Assembly (NCBI GenBank): GCA_958427895.1
Contig: CAUADW010000074.1
Location: forward strand, 1-7,913
Origin: an uncultured Collinsella sp.
GTDB lineage: Bacteria > Actinomycetota > Coriobacteriia > Coriobacteriales > Coriobacteriaceae
Direction: 5' to 3'
DNA length: 7,913 nt
Shown here: positions 5,870 to 7,913 of the stretch, piece after piece
Numbering within the stretch: the stretch's first letter is position 1
How the letters are laid out: every line of letters begins with the position of its first letter
Notes under the pieces: generated by a model
The model's database searches: none
What the model was told of the DNA's origin: nothing
Seen by the model: the letters and a program-made list of their open reading frames with translations, nothing else
Position numbers and translations under genes: made by a program

Positions 5870-5960
5870 CGTCCGACGATAGCGGGCCTCGGCGCGGGCT
5901 AAACTCCTGCCCGGGCCGGCATTCACGCTATTCAGATCTCGCAAGGGTGAAGGTGATCCT

Positions 5961-6992
5961 GTGGCAAGGCGCCCGTCCAACGATACAGGTACGCGTCCGG
6001 TCTCCATGGCCGACGTCGCCCGCGCTGCTGGCGTTTCGCAGCAGACGGTTTCGCGCGTCGCCAACGGCTTGCCCAACGTTAACGAGCAGACGCGCCAGCG
6101 CGTGCAGTCCGCTATGCAAAAGCTCGGCTTTCGTCCGAGTTATGCCGGTCGCTCGCTGCGCGACGGTCGATACCATTCGGTTGGCCTATGCGTCAACGAT
6201 GTCACCAAGTTTGGCAACCTCTCAATGATCGACGGCATCGCCAGCGCTGCTCGCGAGCATAATTGCGCCATCACGCTGGTCGAGATGTCCAAGACCGAGG
6301 AGTTTTCGCTTGCCGAGGCCACGCGTCGTATGGCCGCATTGCCGGTGGACGGCATCATCATCGGCATGAGCCGCATGGCGCCCGATTTTGAGACGTTTGA
6401 TCCACTGCCGGGCATTGGCACGGTCATCGTTACCATGTACGCGCACCCGCGGGTGACCACGGTCGACTCCGATCATTACGGCTGCTCGCTCTTGCTTATG
6501 GATCACCTGTTTGAGCTGGGGCACGAGCAGATTCGCTATATCGGCGGCCCGTCGTTCTCGGTCGACGAGCAATTTCGCCGCGCCGGTTGGCAGGATGCGC
6601 TCGAGCGTAAACACATCGAGCCGGAAGAGCCGCTCGAGGGCGACTGGTCTGCCAACAGCGGCTACGAGGCCGGCAGGTACCTGGCCGAGCACGACAGCAC
6701 TATGACGGCGATTTACGCGGCAAACGATCAGATGGCAAATGGCGCGATTGCCGCGCTGCGTGATAGCGGCCTGCGCGTGCCCGAGGACGTGAGCGTGGTG
6801 GGCGTCGACGATTCACTCGATGATTTTGTGGCACACAACGAGCTCACGACCGTGCGATTCGATCTACATCAGCGCGGACGCGAGGTATTCGAGCATGCGG
6901 TTCCCGAGGCGGGTACGGCGGGCAAAACCGTTGCCATTCGTATTCCCGGCCAGCTCATTATTCGACATAGCACGGCGATACCACGCTCATAG
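5961..6992 (+). CDS. LacI/GalR-family transcriptional regulator, probable galactose-operon repressor
   Basis: This 343-residue protein is a sugar-responsive DNA-binding dimer. The LacI helix-turn-helix covers residues 15-36 (MADVARAAGVSQQTVSRVANG). The recognition helix places Q27, Q28 and R32 at the positions of Tyr17, Gln18 and Arg22 of LacI. The hinge helix RPSYAGRSLR (58-67) has L66 at the place of LacI Leu56, which opens the central CpG. The rest is a periplasmic-binding-like effector domain with late blocks YAANDQMANGAIAALRDSG and VPEDVSVVGVDDS. The start is GTG at 5961, with GAAGGTGA four bases upstream; an ATG at residue 16 would cut into the DNA-binding domain. Divergent orientation from galK and the shared operator copies suggest that it controls galKT and itself. 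The inducer is not identifiable from sequence; galactose or a product of it is the obvious candidate. Confidence 0.93.
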   Translation: MARRPSNDTGTRPVSMADVARAAGVSQQTVSRVANGLPNVNEQTRQRVQSAMQKLGFRPSYAGRSLRDGRYHSVGLCVNDVTKFGNLSMIDGIASAAREHNCAITLVEMSKTEEFSLAEATRRMAALPVDGIIIGMSRMAPDFETFDPLPGIGTVIVTMYAHPRVTTVDSDHYGCSLLLMDHLFELGHEQIRYIGGPSFSVDEQFRRAGWQDALERKHIEPEEPLEGDWSANSGYEAGRYLAEHDSTMTAIYAANDQMANGAIAALRDSGLRVPEDVSVVGVDDSLDDFVAHNELTTVRFDLHQRGREVFEHAVPEAGTAGKTVAIRIPGQLIIRHSTAIPRS

Positions 6993-7052
6993 TTTGCGCA
7001 GGTAAACGGCGGTATATTCTGCCTCAATAACAATCGGTAAGGATGCTGACGG

Positions 7053-7066
7053 ATAGCCGTGGCTAT
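7053..7066. promoter_or_regulatory. inverted repeat upstream of the flavodiiron gene
   Basis: ATAGCC (7053-7058) and GGCTAT (7061-7066) form a perfect 6-bp inverted repeat with a 2-base centre. It lies in the 129-bp gap between the regulator gene and the flavoprotein gene, 13-26 bases before the proposed -10. It could be a regulator site; the binder is unknown. The gap holds no gene and no convincing terminator. Confidence 0.35.
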
Positions 7067-7078
7067 GAAGGTGAGTGT

Positions 7079-7112
7079 TATGATAGACGGGTTCTTTTGT
7101 CTATCTAGGAGG
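7079..7112 (+). promoter_or_regulatory. -10, inverted repeat and ribosome binding site of the flavodiiron gene
   Basis: TATGAT (7079-7084) matches the -10 consensus at five of six bases, but no -35 is found at normal spacing. GATAGAC (7082-7088) and GTCTATC (7099-7105) form a perfect 7-bp inverted repeat around 10 bases, overlapping the -10 and the likely start point. A strong AGGAGG (7107-7112) follows, nine bases before the ATG. The repeat may be a repressor site or a leader hairpin. Confidence 0.45.
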
Positions 7113-7121
7113 CTTTGCCTG

Positions 7122-7913
7122 ATGGAGATCACCAAGGATATCCGCTACATTGGCGTCGACGATCACGACATTGACCTGTTCGAGGGCCAGTACGACGTGT
7201 CCGAGAACGGCATGGCATACAACAGCTATGTTATCTTGGGCGATAAAATTGCTGTCGCCGATTCGGTCGACGCTGGCTTTGTCGACGAGTGGCTCGGCAA
7301 CCTCGAGGCCGTGCTCGATGGTCGTACGCCCGATTACCTGGTCGTCCATCACATGGAGCCCGATCACTCTGCCGGTATCGCTGCCTTTATGGAGCGCTAT
7401 CCCCAGGCCCAGATTGTGGCTAGCATGGGCGCCTTCCGCATGATGGTCAACTACTTTGGCACCGACTACCCCGAGCGCAAGATGGTCGTCAAAGAGGGCG
7501 ATGTGCTCGACCTGGGCGGCCACAGCCTGACCTTTATCGGCGCCCCCAACGTTCACTGGCCCGAGGTGATCTTCTCCTACGAGTCCACCGACAAGGTGCT
7601 CTTTAGTGCCGACGGCTTTGGCAAGTTTGGCGCCAACGACATCGAGGATCCGGAAGGGTGGGCTTGCGAGGCTCGCCGCTACTACTTTGGCATCGTCGGT
7701 AAGTTCGGCAAGTTCGTGCAGGCCGTCCTCAAGAAGGCCGCCGACCTGGACATCCAGATCATCTGCCCGCTCCACGGCCCCGTGCTGACCGAGAACCTGG
7801 GCTACTACCTCGACACCTATAACACCTGGTCGAGCTATCAGCCCGAGGACGAGGGCATCACGATCGCCTATGCGAGCGTGTATGGCCATCTGAAGGCTGC
7901 CGTCGAGGAGCTC
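7122..7913 (+). CDS. fprA: FprA-family A-type flavoprotein (flavodiiron protein), 3' end outside window
   Basis: Flavodiiron proteins reduce O2 to water and/or NO to N2O in the cytoplasm, protecting anaerobes. The first 264 residues are present. The metallo-beta-lactamase-like domain carries the diiron ligands in order: H77, E79 and D81 in HHMEPDH, H145 in PNVHWPE, D164 in FSADGFGKFG, and H218 in CPLHGP. The flavodoxin domain begins near residue 246 with ITIAYASVYGH, the FMN phosphate loop, and continues beyond the window. Family members have roughly 400 residues, so about a third is missing. The start is fixed by AGGAGG nine bases upstream and by conserved sequence soon after. The gene follows the LacI-family gene by 129 bp on the same strand, probably as a separate unit. 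Whether O2 or NO is the real substrate cannot be told from sequence. Confidence 0.95.
   Translation, partial: MEITKDIRYIGVDDHDIDLFEGQYDVSENGMAYNSYVILGDKIAVADSVDAGFVDEWLGNLEAVLDGRTPDYLVVHHMEPDHSAGIAAFMERYPQAQIVASMGAFRMMVNYFGTDYPERKMVVKEGDVLDLGGHSLTFIGAPNVHWPEVIFSYESTDKVLFSADGFGKFGANDIEDPEGWACEARRYYFGIVGKFGKFVQAVLKKAADLDIQIICPLHGPVLTENLGYYLDTYNTWSSYQPEDEGITIAYASVYGHLKAAVEEL

Larger units (their letters stand above)
5623..5960. promoter_or_regulatory. divergent galK / lacI-family regulatory region
   Basis: This 338-bp non-coding stretch separates the start codons of two divergent genes. It contains three copies of one operator-like sequence, a possible plus-strand promoter, and both ribosome binding sites (galK AAGGAAAGGA near 5629-5638; regulator GAAGGTGA at 5949-5956). 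It is AT-richer than the genes around it. I could not find a convincing pair of -10 and -35 hexamers for galK; CATAAC inside the first operator is the best -10 candidate but lacks a good -35. No small gene is supported here. Confidence 0.7.

Noticed and set aside
5895..5913. Hairpin CGGGC/GCCCG in the leader of the LacI-family gene as terminator or riboswitch
   Set aside because: Only five base pairs, no U-tract, and no conserved riboswitch core seen.
7101..7889. Minus-strand open frame opposite the flavodiiron gene
   Set aside because: Shadow frame; the plus strand has an AGGAGG, a good start and all diiron ligands.

Overview
The window looks like a piece of a high-GC gut actinomycete chromosome, most likely a Coriobacteriia member near Collinsella. 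This is inferred from the GC-rich codon use, the gal gene types and the flavodiiron protein; no ribosomal or marker gene is present to prove it. The window divides into a mobile left part (about 1-2700) and an ordinary metabolic right part (about 2700-7913).

Left part: a minus-strand IS110-family DEDD transposase (8-1009) whose C-terminal tail looks shortened. Upstream of it is about 120 bp of non-coding DNA with hairpins that could encode the element's bridge RNA. Next is a minus-strand AAA ATPase of the AAA_14/DUF4143 type (1185-2486). It has a C-terminal D...ExK motif resembling PD-(D/E)XK nucleases. This gene is bracketed by two perfect 26-bp direct repeats (1136-1161 and 2647-2672). Its upstream region carries almost three copies of a 33-bp tandem repeat and a palindrome that fills the promoter spacer. 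The ATPase gene is visibly less GC-rich than the metabolic genes, as expected for acquired DNA.

Right part: a minus-strand galK-galT operon with overlapping genes and a strong intrinsic terminator (2703-2742). galK is galactokinase; galT is a class II hexose-1-phosphate uridylyltransferase. Together they carry galactose to UDP-galactose and glucose-1-phosphate in the Leloir pathway. galE, galM and a transporter are not in the window. A divergent plus-strand LacI/GalR-family regulator (5961-6992) shares a 338-bp intergenic region with galK. That region holds three copies of one operator-like sequence: an 18-bp perfect inverted pair near galK and a third 13-bp core copy near the regulator gene. 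The simplest reading is that this regulator represses galKT and itself, possibly by DNA looping.

Farther right, a plus-strand A-type flavoprotein (flavodiiron protein, FprA family; O2 and/or NO reduction) begins at 7122 and runs off the window after 264 codons. Two perfect inverted repeats precede it, one overlapping the likely -10.

The most interesting unexplained structure is the repeat-bracketed ATPase cassette with its 33-bp iterons, inserted between an IS110 element and the gal operon terminator. No CRISPR array, tRNA or rRNA gene was seen.
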